Notes: generated from the letters alone by a model not told the origin. 57,415 nucleotides of DNA from Candidatus Acidiferrales bacterium (GCA_030037335.1 JASHRN010000237.1:1-57415), one strand, 5' to 3'. Positions 36,163 through 46,354 are shown, numbered from the stretch's first letter. A program made the numbers and translations.

Positions 36163-36873
36163 ATGACCGACGATCAAAAGACCAACGACCAAAACACTGA
36201 CGCCGCAAAGAAGCCACAGTTCCGGGCAGCCCAGCCTCAAATCCCTGGTGTGCCCACGCGACAACCACAGGGTACCGTCGCAACCAACGCAACTGCAAAG
36301 AGGCCCGTTCAGCCGTTTTACCTCTGGGCCGTAGGGGGCGGTGCAATCCTGGTGCTGATCATAGCGATTTTCTGGTGGGCTTACGGCGTGAACAAGACGC
36401 CACAGAGCGCGCCTGTGGCGGCTGCACCCGTCGCCGCTGCAAGACCTGCGCCGCGCAAGCCAACGGAAACGCTTCCCGTTGCGCCCGGCCCAATCGCCAC
36501 CGTTTCTCAAATGGAACAACCCTGGAGCACTCGCAAGTTTCTTTACCGCCACCCGGACGGTACAACGACTCTGGCAATGCTGGTTCATCTCCACGGCGGC
36601 ACCTACTGGGCCTTTTCTCTTCACGAACCCTTTGGAAACTGCGAATTGGAGCTGGCCAGCGTCGAAAAATTGCGGAACTATTACGAACTATATGCAAAAT
36701 ACCCCATGGTGGGCGATCCCTGCTCACGAACGGTCTACGATTTAACGCGCTACGGCAACGGCCCGAATGGGCTTGTCCGCGGAGCAATCGTTGCCGGCAC
36801 CGGTTCGCGTCCGCCCCTGGCAATTGAAGTCGACGTCGAGGGCGAAAAAATAGTCGCTTCCCGCAGCGAATAG
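36163..36873 (+). CDS. Hypothetical single-TM protein
   Basis: Hydrophilic N-terminus, TM LWAVGGGAILVLIIAIFWWAYGV, Pro/Ala-rich linker, globular C-terminus. Confidence 0.65.
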   Translation: MTDDQKTNDQNTDAAKKPQFRAAQPQIPGVPTRQPQGTVATNATAKRPVQPFYLWAVGGGAILVLIIAIFWWAYGVNKTPQSAPVAAAPVAAARPAPRKPTETLPVAPGPIATVSQMEQPWSTRKFLYRHPDGTTTLAMLVHLHGGTYWAFSLHEPFGNCELELASVEKLRNYYELYAKYPMVGDPCSRTVYDLTRYGNGPNGLVRGAIVAGTGSRPPLAIEVDVEGEKIVASRSE

Positions 36874-36971
36874 CTCGCTTAAGTCTTCCACAGCTTGAGA
36901 CCTGCTAATGGCGCATCGCCGCCAGGCCGTAACACTGGCTGCACGCAGGCTCGCTGCCAAATACAATAGAG

Positions 36972-37493
36972 TCAGAGCCAGCGGCGTACCCGAGCGCGGT
37001 ATCGCGCGTAGGATTCGCCAAACGTCTCGCCCAGCCGCGACTCTTCCAACGGAATCACGACTTTTTGCAAGTACACTATGCAGAGCACGAGGGTGACCAG
37101 CGCCGCGATTTGGGCCTGCAAACACATCGTGCCCACATACGCAAGCACGATGCCGACATACATCGGATTGCGGCTCAGGCGATAAGGGCCTTCATCCACG
37201 AACGCCCGGGAAATCTCACCCGGGGTTGTAGTGGTGTGCCGCCGACGGAAAAGCAGTTGCGCCCATCCTGCGACCACCACGGCCACAAGCCACAGTACGA
37301 TGCCTGCGACGTAGAGCACGTGCCGGACGCCAGCGGAAACCGTCGGCCGTGGAAACAAAGCGCCGATGCCCATTCCCGCCAGGTACGCAAGTACAAACAC
37401 CCAGGGTGCCGGGATGCGTAGCAGCAGCCGGAGAGGCAGCAGTGGTCTTTCGGGAACGGCCATGCGGCCGAACATTATAACGAATGAAAGCAA
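36972..37493 (-). CDS. Isoprenylcysteine carboxyl methyltransferase / phospholipid methyltransferase family membrane protein
   Basis: FVDEGPYRLSRNPMYVGIVLAYVG...IPLEESRLGETFGESYARYRARVRRWL. Confidence 0.85.
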   Translation of the reverse strand: MLSFVIMFGRMAVPERPLLPLRLLLRIPAPWVFVLAYLAGMGIGALFPRPTVSAGVRHVLYVAGIVLWLVAVVVAGWAQLLFRRRHTTTTPGEISRAFVDEGPYRLSRNPMYVGIVLAYVGTMCLQAQIAALVTLVLCIVYLQKVVIPLEESRLGETFGESYARYRARVRRWL

Positions 37494-37530
37494 AACGGCC
37501 CTCTGATATGTGCAGAGGGCCGTTCGCTTT
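37494..37530. terminator. Bidirectional intrinsic terminator
   Basis: AAAACGGCCCTCTG-ATATGTG-CAGAGGGCCGTTCGCTTTT. Confidence 0.8.
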
Positions 37531-37546
37531 TCAGCCGGGAGTCAGG

Positions 37547-38971
37547 TTACGGAGTTGTCAGCAACTCCACGCTGCGCGCCACCATTTCCTGCTGCCCGGT
37601 TTGTTGGTCCACCAATATGAAGCCGACGACTCTCAAATCGAACGGACCTGCGCCGGAGAGAGCGGACAGGCCGCTCAAATTGATGTAATTGGTGAACTGC
37701 GTTGAAATCACCGTCAGCGGCTGAGGCAAAAGAATGCCCGCCAGATAATTGTCGTTGATCTGGAAGCTGCCCGTATTTCCGCTGTCGATTTGCGTGCTTC
37801 CCACAACCCATGAGCCTTCCTGACCCTGCCGCTCAAGCGTCACGCGATGCACTGTCAGAGTTTCCGAACTCCCTGAGCCGTTAATCTTTCCGCCGATTGC
37901 CAGCCGCTGCCCCGGCGCAAGAGTTGTGTTGTTGAAGAGAAGTGCCGTCAGCGGATTGTGGAAATCGCCGATGAGATACTTCTCCGAGCCGTTCAAAACG
38001 AAGCTGTCGATCGCACCAATGGGCGCCACAGGCTGAACATCAGGCAGTTCGCTGCGAACGTACACCTGCACTTGAGTCGCCGGATTGGGCGTCGGCGGAT
38101 TCACGTAAGTGGACAAGCCTCCCGCGAAGAAATGATCCTGCGAGAGAATGCCCACTTCCGTAGCGTCGATCTGATGCGTCACGCGATCCAGTTCCCCTGA
38201 CACGTCCACAATGGAATTTGTGGTCAGCGCGTCGAATGAGGCATCTCCGTCCCATCCCGTTTGCGCGTTTGTGGCCACTGTCCACGTCCGCCCGTGAGGT
38301 CCCTCCATCGCAAACGTCGTGTCGGTGTTATCGATGTTCGTCACGCCGCCGCGAAAGCAATCGATCTGAGCGTCGGGACCATCCGCCGCAAGCGCGCGAA
38401 CATTAAACGTCGGATTCACCGTTCCTGTCACTTGCCCGTTTTGTGTTTGAATCGTCTGTGCCAGATCAAGGTCAACCAGCAATCCAACCAGATCGTTCTG
38501 ACTCACCACAAGAGGATTCGCCAGTTGGACCGTAACATTGAACGTGCCCGGCGTGCCGTTGATGGTATTCAGCGCCGGCGGCGTCTGTGTGGTATCCAGA
38601 AAACCGATGACCGGCGTATTGCCAGTGATCGTCACGCTCGTATACGTCCCCGGCTGCACCGGCTCGAGATCGATCAGACCATGCAATCCGCTCAGCCGTG
38701 CAAAATCAATATTGACCGTGTTCGCGAGAACCGGCAACGATCCTCCCGAATTGTTTACCGTAATTCCCGTAATCATCACATCAAATGAAACCACGCTCGG
38801 AAACGTCGGCTGCGCGTCAGTTCCCAGCGTAAAAACGTTGCCTGCCTGCGGCTGAATATTGCTGGTGGTTTGCTGTGAGCCGCCACCACAACCGCTCATT
38901 ACTGCCAGTAAAACGACACCACAAAACACACCAATACTCTTCCGGATTTGCATCCTCTTCTCCTGTTCCAC
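37547..38971 (-). CDS. DUF4382/DUF5666-like lipoprotein
   Basis: Lipobox LLAVMSGCGGG; VSFDVMITGITVNNSGG...LIDLEPVQPGTYTSVTITGNTPVIGFLD. Confidence 0.7.
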   Translation of the reverse strand: MEQEKRMQIRKSIGVFCGVVLLAVMSGCGGGSQQTTSNIQPQAGNVFTLGTDAQPTFPSVVSFDVMITGITVNNSGGSLPVLANTVNIDFARLSGLHGLIDLEPVQPGTYTSVTITGNTPVIGFLDTTQTPPALNTINGTPGTFNVTVQLANPLVVSQNDLVGLLVDLDLAQTIQTQNGQVTGTVNPTFNVRALAADGPDAQIDCFRGGVTNIDNTDTTFAMEGPHGRTWTVATNAQTGWDGDASFDALTTNSIVDVSGELDRVTHQIDATEVGILSQDHFFAGGLSTYVNPPTPNPATQVQVYVRSELPDVQPVAPIGAIDSFVLNGSEKYLIGDFHNPLTALLFNNTTLAPGQRLAIGGKINGSGSSETLTVHRVTLERQGQEGSWVVGSTQIDSGNTGSFQINDNYLAGILLPQPLTVISTQFTNYINLSGLSALSGAGPFDLRVVGFILVDQQTGQQEMVARSVELLTTP

Positions 38972-39189
38972 CCCAGAACGGACAAGAAAAATGGCCGACA
39001 GCGAGGGTCAATTTTGGTCTTGCCTGAGGACCACCACCCTCTTCTTGTTGAACACTGGCCCCGCGGAGAAGTTGCGGCAGCCCGCGCCATTCGTCACGGA
39101 GCACGGGCTGTCAGTTGCCGAGGAAACATGCAGGTGAACGCGAGGTTTAGCGATTTCCTGCGGGCACGCGCTTGAAGGACAACAACCGA

Positions 39190-39435
39190 TCACTTTTCCG
39201 GCCGTTTGTTGCTGTGCGCACGGAATGCTTCGAGCGTCCATCGATCGTTCGCTTGGTCGTGTCGCAATACGTAAACATTGCCATCACTCGCCGTAACCCG
39301 AAAAAACGTCGCATCAGGCGAATACCATTTATCGTCTACGCTGTCGACGCCGTACGTATTTCCGCCCGCAAAAAAACGCACTGGCCGCTCATCCGCTTTA
39401 TAGCCTGCATAGCATTCGACGCGAATCTCGTGCAT
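39190..39435 (-). CDS. Small hypothetical protein
   Basis: 81-aa ORF MHEIRVECYAGYKADERPVRFFAGGNTYGVDSVDDKWYSPDATFFRVTASDGNVYVLRHDQANDRWTLEAF, well-formed domain-like sequence. Confidence 0.65.
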   Translation of the reverse strand: MHEIRVECYAGYKADERPVRFFAGGNTYGVDSVDDKWYSPDATFFRVTASDGNVYVLRHDQANDRWTLEAFRAHSNKRPEK

Positions 39436-39451
39436 TGGCCGTTACACCGCA

Positions 39452-40309
39452 TCATGCCGCGCGCACACGCACGCGTCCTTCCGCTTTTCGTTGAATACGC
39501 TCCGCGTTGTACGCTTCGCCTAACAAAACAACAATCGTTGTCAGATACATCCAAATCAACAAGCCTATCGCTGCCGCCACTCCGCCGTAGACTACGTCAT
39601 ACGGCATATGCCGCACATATGTGCCAAAAATCAGGTCCACTGCCCACCAAAGAATTGTGGACAACACTGCTCCCGGCAAGACTTCTTTCCAAGTCTGATG
39701 CTTTGGCCTTCCAATTCTGTAAACCGCCATCAGCACCGCCACGCCCAGAACAAAAACAATCGTGAGGTAGACCGCTACCAGCAAAAAATGCAGCCCAGTC
39801 GAGGAACGTCCGCCGTTATCCATCCACTTTTCTGTCTCGGCTCCGAGGATGGTCAGAATGACCAGCGTCATCCACGGAAATATCGTCAGACACAGCAGCA
39901 CGAGCGACCTCCATTGTCGGCTCCCAAATGTTGGCATGGTCGTATCGTGGCAGACCCGATGAAAACCCTCCATCAATGCATTCATCAGCCGCATTCCCAC
40001 CAGCATCGTTCCAAAAAGGCCTACGGCGATCCAATGCCACGCGCTAGCTTCGTGCCGCCCTAAATAAGCGCCCACCAGCCTCGCGCTCTCCGGCGGCAGA
40101 ATGATTTGCAGCCGGAACCACATCTGCAACACTGCTGCCGAACCCGATTTCGTTCCGTGCAGGATTCCCAGCCCCAACAGCAGAATCGGGAAAAATGCCA
40201 GGAACATATTAAAAGCGACCGCTTCTGTAACGGTTTGGCTCTGGGGATACACGCGCCGCCCCGCTCGCCACAAATCGATTGCCGCGCCGGTAAAACTCCG
40301 CCTCCGCAT
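39452..40309 (-). CDS. YihY/BrkB family inner membrane protein
   Basis: Start moved to ATG 40309; SQTVTEAVAFNMFLAFFPILLLGLGIL, YVRHMPYDVVYGGVAAAIGLLIWMYLTTIVVLLGEAYNAE. Confidence 0.85.
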   Translation of the reverse strand: MRRRSFTGAAIDLWRAGRRVYPQSQTVTEAVAFNMFLAFFPILLLGLGILHGTKSGSAAVLQMWFRLQIILPPESARLVGAYLGRHEASAWHWIAVGLFGTMLVGMRLMNALMEGFHRVCHDTTMPTFGSRQWRSLVLLCLTIFPWMTLVILTILGAETEKWMDNGGRSSTGLHFLLVAVYLTIVFVLGVAVLMAVYRIGRPKHQTWKEVLPGAVLSTILWWAVDLIFGTYVRHMPYDVVYGGVAAAIGLLIWMYLTTIVVLLGEAYNAERIQRKAEGRVRVRAA

Positions 40310-40384
40310 AGCTTCTCTTTGACTGCTAGACCATCCTCGAAGTGACGCGGCATGCCTTCCACGCCGCGTTCCCGCACCGCCGAG

Positions 40385-40483
40385 TGGGTCAGTTTGAATT
40401 TTCTTGCAAACGGGGCCCCCAGGCCCCCGGATAGGGTAGCTTGGGGGATCGTCACACAAGGAGTCAAAATTCAAACTGACCCA
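40385..40483. mobile_element. MITE-like element with 18-bp perfect terminal inverted repeats
   Basis: TGGGTCAGTTTGAATTTT (40385-40402) and AAAATTCAAACTGACCCA (40466-40483). Confidence 0.6.
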
Positions 40484-40652
40484 TCACCGGCCCCGCGAAC
40501 CCTACCATCCGTTCGCAAAATGTGCTAAGCTCGCACTGATCGGTATGTAACTCGTACGAGGACATTCGGGTGGCCAGCCCGGCAAACGAAAAGGCCAGTC
40601 GTAAGGGCCAAAATCAAGTCTCCCCACAAAAATCTAGCCTCCTCATTCAAAC

Positions 40653-40730
40653 TTCTAATCGCCAGACCCTACAAAAATTAGAAGTTGCGCTAAGTCGCAC
40701 AAAACAAAGGATCGGACGCATTTCTAATCG
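40653..40730 (+). repeat. TTCTAATCG/CACAAAACAAAGG intergenic element, copy C
   Basis: TTCTAATCGCCAGACCCTACAAAAATTAGAA(..40683)-N14-CACAAAACAAAGG(40698-40710)-N10-TTTCTAATCG(40721-40730). Confidence 0.85.
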
Positions 40731-40802
40731 CCAGAGAAAACGCATTTTTCACTTCGCGAATGGATCCGTTTTCGATGCTAAATTCACCTCCGGGAACTGC
40801 CC

Positions 40803-42149
40803 ATGACCAGCGCAACGACTAGCGCGACGACCAGTCCTGCCAATACCCTTTCCGGAGCCGCGCGCGCCGACGAAATCGTCCGCAAGCACCGCGAATATCT
40901 CTGGCCGTCGGTCACAAACTATTACCAGCGGCCGCTCGTCGCCGACCACGCCTCCATGCAATATCTGTGGGACATCGAAGGGCGCAAGTACCTCGATTTT
41001 TTTGGCGGCATCGTCACCATCGGCGTCGGCCACTGCAATCCGAAAGTCACCTCAAAACTCATCGCGCAGACAGAAAAACTTCAGCACACCTCCACGCTTT
41101 TCCCCAACGAAGCCATCGTCAATCTCGCGGAAAAACTCGCGCAAATCACGCCGGGCAAACTGCAAAAATCTTTTTTCACCAATTCCGGCACGGAAGCCAA
41201 CGAAGCTGCCATTCTTCTCGCGCGCATGGCCAGCGACAGCTTCGACGTCGTTGCGCTTCGCCATGCCTATTCCGGCGGGTCAACTCTCGCCAAGGGTGTC
41301 ACCGCGCAGGCCGCATGGCGCAAAGCCGGAGTCATCAGTGTTGGAATCGCGCACGCCGTCAACGCGTACTGCTACCGCTGCCCGCTGCATCTCACCTATC
41401 CGGATTGCGGCGTCGCCTGCGCCAATGACGTCGAGAACGTGATTCAAACCGCTACCAGCGGCCGCATCGCAGCATTCATCGCCGAGCCAATTCAGGGCGT
41501 CGGCGGCTTCATCACTCCCCCTCCCGAATACTTCAAAATCGTCTATCGCATCGTCAAAAATTACGGCGGCGTGTTTATTTCCGACGAAGTGCAAACTGGC
41601 TTCGGCCGCACCGGCAAAAAATGGTTCGGCATCGAGCAATGGGAAGTCACGCCCGACATGATTACCTGCGCGAAAAGCATGGGAAACGGCGTGCCCATTG
41701 GCGCGACTATCACCACGGCTGAACTCGCCGGCAAATTCCAGGGCCTGAACATTTCCACTTTCGGCGGCAATCCGGTCACTTCCGTCGCCGCTCGCGCCGT
41801 GATCGAAGTGATCGAAGAAGAAAATCTTCGCGAAAACACGCATGTCGTCGGCGGCTACTTCCGCCAGCATCTTGAAGAGCTGAAAGAGAAGCACGCGCTC
41901 ATCGGCGACGTTCGCGGCATGGGCATGATGCAGGCGCTCGAACTCGTGAAAGATCGCAAGACTAAAGAGCCTGCGCCCGAAGCAACCGGCCAGCTTCTCG
42001 AACGCGCACGCGACAATGGTCTGCTCATCGGCAAAGGCGGCCTCTACGGCAACGTCATTCGCATGGCCCCGCCCATGAACATCTCCAAATCCGACGTCGA
42101 CGAAGCCATCCGCCTCCTCGACAAATCTTTCACCGAGGTCCGTTCTTAA
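40803..42149 (+). CDS. Class III pyridoxal-phosphate aminotransferase (AGXT2-like)
   Basis: YLWDIEGRKYLDFFGGIVTIGVGH, FFTNSGTEANEAAILLAR, VFISDEVQTGFGRTGKKWFG, MITCAKSMGNGVPIGA. Confidence 0.9.
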   Translation: MTSATTSATTSPANTLSGAARADEIVRKHREYLWPSVTNYYQRPLVADHASMQYLWDIEGRKYLDFFGGIVTIGVGHCNPKVTSKLIAQTEKLQHTSTLFPNEAIVNLAEKLAQITPGKLQKSFFTNSGTEANEAAILLARMASDSFDVVALRHAYSGGSTLAKGVTAQAAWRKAGVISVGIAHAVNAYCYRCPLHLTYPDCGVACANDVENVIQTATSGRIAAFIAEPIQGVGGFITPPPEYFKIVYRIVKNYGGVFISDEVQTGFGRTGKKWFGIEQWEVTPDMITCAKSMGNGVPIGATITTAELAGKFQGLNISTFGGNPVTSVAARAVIEVIEEENLRENTHVVGGYFRQHLEELKEKHALIGDVRGMGMMQALELVKDRKTKEPAPEATGQLLERARDNGLLIGKGGLYGNVIRMAPPMNISKSDVDEAIRLLDKSFTEVRS

Positions 42150-42155
42150 AACATC

Positions 42156-43652
42156 ATGGCGACAGCGGCGACAACAACGGCGGCGTGCAGGAATTTCATC
42201 GGCGGGAAATGGGTCGAATCCAAAGCGACGCAATTCTTCGAGCGCCGCAATCCAGCCAGCACCGACGAAATCGTTGCGCGCATTCCGCTCTCGACGCGCG
42301 AGGAAATGCGCGCGGCCATCGCCGCCGCCAAAGCCGCGTTTCCCGCGTGGCACGATACGCCTGCGCCTGACCGCGGCAAACTTCTCTTCCGCACAGCGCA
42401 AATCATGGAGGGCGAAATTGACTCGCTCGCGCGATTGCTGACGCGCGAAGAAGGCAAAGCGCTTGCCGATTCGATTGTCGAGGCGCAGCGCAGCGTCAAC
42501 ATTTTACAATTCGTCGCCGGCGAGGCGCGACGCCTGAACGGCGAAAGTTTTCCCAGCGAAGCGCGGAAGAACTTCTCCTATACGATAAAAATGCCGCTCG
42601 GAGTTGTGGGCGCAATTACTCCGTGGAATTTTCCGCTGGCCATTCCGGTATGGAAAATTGCTCCCGCGCTGATCGCCGGAAACACGTGCGTGCTCAAGCC
42701 CGCGGAATTCACTCCTCTATGCGCGATTCGCGTGGCGGAAATCCTTGCGGAAGCCGGCCTTCCCGCTGGCGTCCTCAATGTCGTGTTCGGAGCAGGAGAA
42801 GAAGTGGGCGACGAACTCGTGCAGCATCCCGACGTTCGTGCCATTTCTTTTACCGGCTCAACCGAAATTGGCAGCCAGATTTATGCCGCCGGCGCGCGAG
42901 GCATGAAAAAAGTGCAGTGCGAGATGGGCGGGAAAAATCCCGTGGTCATTCTCGCCGACGCCGATCTCCCTGTTGCCTCCGCATCCGTCGCCACGGGCGC
43001 TTTCGGTTCCACGGGACAGCGCTGCACGGCAACAAGCCGCGTCATCATCGAAGAAAAGATCGCCGATGAATTCGTCAAAATGCTTGCGGAGCGTGCCGGG
43101 AATTTCAGAATCGGAAACGGCCTCGATGCGAACATCGAAATGGGCCCTTCTGTCGATGAGGGCCAGATGAATACGGTCTTGAAGTACATCGAAATCGGAA
43201 AACAGGATGGCAAGCTCATCTGCGGCGGTCATCGTCTCACGGGCGGCGCATTCGATAAAGGCTATTTCATTGCACCCGCGATTTTCGACCACGTGCCGAT
43301 TCAAAGCCGCATCGCACAGGAAGAAATCTTTGGCCCAGTAGTCAGCGTCATCCGCGTGAAACACTTCGAAGAAGCGCTCGAAGCCGCGAATTTCTGTCGT
43401 TACGGGCTTTCCAGCTCAATTTATACGAACGATCCGGCGCGCATGTTTGAATTTATCGACCGCATTGAGACAGGAATTACGCACGTCAATGCTTCAACGA
43501 TCCGCAGCGAAGCGCATCTGCCTTTTGGCGGTATCAAAGATACGGGAGTAGGAGCGCGCGAAATCGGCCATGCTGGGCTGGATTTTTATACGGAACTAAA
43601 AGCCGTGTACATCGACTATACTGGCCGCAAGAGAGAATCGAGCGTCCAATGA
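42156..43652 (+). CDS. Aldehyde dehydrogenase family protein
   Basis: GVVGAITPWNFPLAIPVWKIAPALIAGNTCVLKPAE, QCEMGGKNPVVILADAD, FGSTGQRCTATSR. Confidence 0.95.
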   Translation: MATAATTTAACRNFIGGKWVESKATQFFERRNPASTDEIVARIPLSTREEMRAAIAAAKAAFPAWHDTPAPDRGKLLFRTAQIMEGEIDSLARLLTREEGKALADSIVEAQRSVNILQFVAGEARRLNGESFPSEARKNFSYTIKMPLGVVGAITPWNFPLAIPVWKIAPALIAGNTCVLKPAEFTPLCAIRVAEILAEAGLPAGVLNVVFGAGEEVGDELVQHPDVRAISFTGSTEIGSQIYAAGARGMKKVQCEMGGKNPVVILADADLPVASASVATGAFGSTGQRCTATSRVIIEEKIADEFVKMLAERAGNFRIGNGLDANIEMGPSVDEGQMNTVLKYIEIGKQDGKLICGGHRLTGGAFDKGYFIAPAIFDHVPIQSRIAQEEIFGPVVSVIRVKHFEEALEAANFCRYGLSSSIYTNDPARMFEFIDRIETGITHVNASTIRSEAHLPFGGIKDTGVGAREIGHAGLDFYTELKAVYIDYTGRKRESSVQ

Positions 43653-44113
43653 CACTGCGACTCAAAGCACCGATCTGCATGGCTTCCGTCATTTTCGTGC
43701 TGGCCTCTCTCTCAATGGGGCTATCGGTGCGCGCTGCGAGCAAAGACATTATCTGGAAGCCGATCGAACGCGCAATTCTCCAAGTGACTGGACGCAAACC
43801 GCCGAAAACGTGGAGCGTTTTGCAGGACGAGAAAAAAAAGGCACGCGTGCTCGTGCAGCTCGACGATCGCTATCTGGTGCTGGACGCGAAGACCAAACAA
43901 GTGTTTGAGATTTCCGCTTCGCAATTGCAGTCGCATGGAAAGGATTTCCAGAGCGCCGATCCTTCGACGAGCGAACGGGCGCTGCCCAGCGCGGACTGGG
44001 ACATGCGTGATTTAGGCCCGGCGGAACGAATTGAAGTTCGCCTGCTCACCGATAACGTTATGCTGGATGTGCAGCTTCCGCATCCGCTCGACCTGCGCGT
44101 TCCGCTCCACTAG
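43649..44113 (+). CDS. Hypothetical secreted protein
   Basis: ATGA overlap with the aldehyde dehydrogenase gene; signal-like N-terminus, no family recognised. Confidence 0.6.
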   Translation: MTLRLKAPICMASVIFVLASLSMGLSVRAASKDIIWKPIERAILQVTGRKPPKTWSVLQDEKKKARVLVQLDDRYLVLDAKTKQVFEISASQLQSHGKDFQSADPSTSERALPSADWDMRDLGPAERIEVRLLTDNVMLDVQLPHPLDLRVPLH

Positions 44114-45055
44114 TCAGTTCGAAATATTTTCCGAAACCGGCCCCGGCGAATCCGCGCTCGCTTGAGCCGGCCCTTTCAGTTCCGCCAGCAAAATTCCGAT
44201 GAAAATCAAAATTGCTCCGGAGAGGACGCGCGCGCCCAGGCGCTCGTGGGCCACAATCAGCGAAGTCAGCGCAGCGAAAACCGGTTCCAGGCTGAAAAGA
44301 ATTGCCGCGTGCGTTGGTGAAGTGTATTGCTGACCCCAAACCTGAAGCGAGAAGCATAAAGCTGTTGCGCCAACAGCAGTAATGAGAATTGCGCCGATGA
44401 GTTCAGGAGACCAGCGCACAAATGGCGGCTCCCAGCGCGTCGCCGCGAGCACGGGCAAACAGAGCGCTGTAAGAACGGCCGTCATCGCGACTTGAAGGAA
44501 ACTGAGAGCCGCAACGGAATGATGCGGGCTGTACCGCGCCACGAAAATAATCTGAAATGCGAACATCACTGCGCATCCAAGAACGAGGAGATCGCCCGTG
44601 TTCAATGCCGAAAATCCGGAGTGCGGCACGGTGAGAAAATACAAACCAAAAAGCGCTACGACCGCTCCCATCCACACCCATCGGTTCACTTTCCGCCGCC
44701 ACAGTATGGCCAGCAGCACAGGAACCATGACGACGCCGGCGCCGGTGATGAACGCAGCCTTGGATGGAGTTGTGTATTTCAGCCCCAGCGTTTGAAACGC
44801 GTAACCTCCAAACGTGAAAACGCCAATGAGCGCGCCGGCAAAAAGAGTTGCGGAATCCAGTTTGCGCAGAGCGCGCGCGTAGACAATTCCCATCACAATC
44901 GCGGCAAGCAAAAAGCGAATTGCGTTGAAGGAAAAAACAGAAGCAAAGGCCAGCGCGTCCTTGACGACGACAAACGTCGCGCCCCAGATGAGCGCACATA
45001 CGGCCAGCGCGATGTCAGCCTGGAGGCGGCGGGACATTTTCAACCGGCGGAACAC
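44114..45055 (-). CDS. EamA/DMT superfamily transporter
   Basis: ADIALAVCALIWGATFVVVKDAL, multiple TM helices, FSLEPVFAALTSLIVAHERLG. Confidence 0.9.
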   Translation of the reverse strand: MFRRLKMSRRLQADIALAVCALIWGATFVVVKDALAFASVFSFNAIRFLLAAIVMGIVYARALRKLDSATLFAGALIGVFTFGGYAFQTLGLKYTTPSKAAFITGAGVVMVPVLLAILWRRKVNRWVWMGAVVALFGLYFLTVPHSGFSALNTGDLLVLGCAVMFAFQIIFVARYSPHHSVAALSFLQVAMTAVLTALCLPVLAATRWEPPFVRWSPELIGAILITAVGATALCFSLQVWGQQYTSPTHAAILFSLEPVFAALTSLIVAHERLGARVLSGAILIFIGILLAELKGPAQASADSPGPVSENISN

Positions 45056-45106
45056 GAGTGATATGCAGAACGGCGATCACGACGGAGGCAATCAGAGTTG
45101 GTTTCT

Positions 45107-46354
45107 TCAGGATGAGACTCCCGCGATTGCGAGGATTGTCAGCAAAGCACGCTTCAAACCCAGTTCCCTGCCCGCGGGATCATACCATTCGTGGAGAGAA
45201 TGTGCGCCGCCGCCGTTCCCGCCACCGCCGATTGCGATGGCCGGAATGCCCAGCGAGAGAGGAAGATTTGCGTCAGTGGAGGAACGCTCGAGACGCGAAC
45301 GATTGCCGAGGTAGCGGTCGGCATTTTCGATGGCGGCGAGCAATGGAGAATCGTCGGGAAGCTTCCCTGCCGGGCGAACTCCGATGACATTGATTTTCAG
45401 CTTCAGAGGTGTTCCAGTGGAGGCAGAGGCCATCTCTTCGCCGACAGCAGTCGCGAATGCCTTGCGAAGCTCGCTTTCCAAGCGCGAAAGCTCGGTTTCG
45501 TCCTCCGAGCGCAAATCAACTTTCACTTCCGCTGCCATGGGAATGGAATTAACGGAGTTGCCGCCGGAAATCATGCCGAAATTAAATGTGGTTCGAGGAT
45601 CCTCTGGAATCCGAATGCGCGAGAATTCCACAATGCCGCGCGCCAGCGCAGTGATGGGATTGGGCGCGCCGAAATCAGACCAACTGTGGCCGCCCGGCCC
45701 CTCCACGCTGATTTCCAGACGGCGCGAGCCGAGGCCGAGCGTAGTCACATAATCGGTGGCCGCTCCATCGATGGCGATAACAGCGCGCAGGCGATCCTTG
45801 TACGTATTCACCAACTCGCGAATCCCGCGCAAATTCCCCTCGCCTTCCTCGCCCACGTCCGCGCAGAAAATCACCGTCGTTTTCGTCTTCAATTTTGCTT
45901 CGTTCATTGCGCGCGCGAGGCCAATGATCGTTGCGAGGCCGGTGCCATCATCGGAAATTCCGGGCGCCTCAAGGCGGCCCTGTACGTGTTTCACGCTGAC
46001 TGGAGTTCCCGCAGGAAAAACGGTATCGAGATGCGCGACAATGAGAACTACGTCTTTGCCCAAACTGCCCGCGCGCTCGCCAATCACATTGCCGACCGAA
46101 TCGGTGCGCACACTCAGGCCAGTTGCCGAAAGTATCTTCGCCATGTACGCGCCGCGCGCCTGCTCCGAAAATTCCGGCGCAGGAATTTCCGTGATGGCGA
46201 TCTGCTGATCGGTGATCCAGGCGGTGTTGTTATCAAGCCAGGAGAGAGCCTTCGCGACTCTTTTGTCCTGCGCGACCGAATCGACCGGATTCGCAGCGCG
46301 AGCGGTGAACGTGGCCATCAATATGAGCATACCGAACCACAAAAAAACTTTCAT
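45107..46354 (-). CDS. M20 family metallopeptidase, secreted
   Basis: Start moved to ATG 46354; VVLIVAHLDTVFPAGTPV, SDDGTGLATIIGLARAM, CADVGEEGEGNLRG, VEGPGGHSWSDFG. Confidence 0.9.
   Translation of the reverse strand: MKVFLWFGMLILMATFTARAANPVDSVAQDKRVAKALSWLDNNTAWITDQQIAITEIPAPEFSEQARGAYMAKILSATGLSVRTDSVGNVIGERAGSLGKDVVLIVAHLDTVFPAGTPVSVKHVQGRLEAPGISDDGTGLATIIGLARAMNEAKLKTKTTVIFCADVGEEGEGNLRGIRELVNTYKDRLRAVIAIDGAATDYVTTLGLGSRRLEISVEGPGGHSWSDFGAPNPITALARGIVEFSRIRIPEDPRTTFNFGMISGGNSVNSIPMAAEVKVDLRSEDETELSRLESELRKAFATAVGEEMASASTGTPLKLKINVIGVRPAGKLPDDSPLLAAIENADRYLGNRSRLERSSTDANLPLSLGIPAIAIGGGGNGGGAHSLHEWYDPAGRELGLKRALLTILAIAGVSS

Noticed and set aside
40570-40806. 78-aa + strand ORF
   Set aside because: Covers the TTCTAATCG element (copy C); translation is low-complexity and stops at the aminotransferase start, so it is not credible as a gene.
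41280-42401. 373-aa - strand ORF
   Set aside because: Antisense to the aminotransferase and aldehyde dehydrogenase genes; no domain signature, typical shadow ORF.
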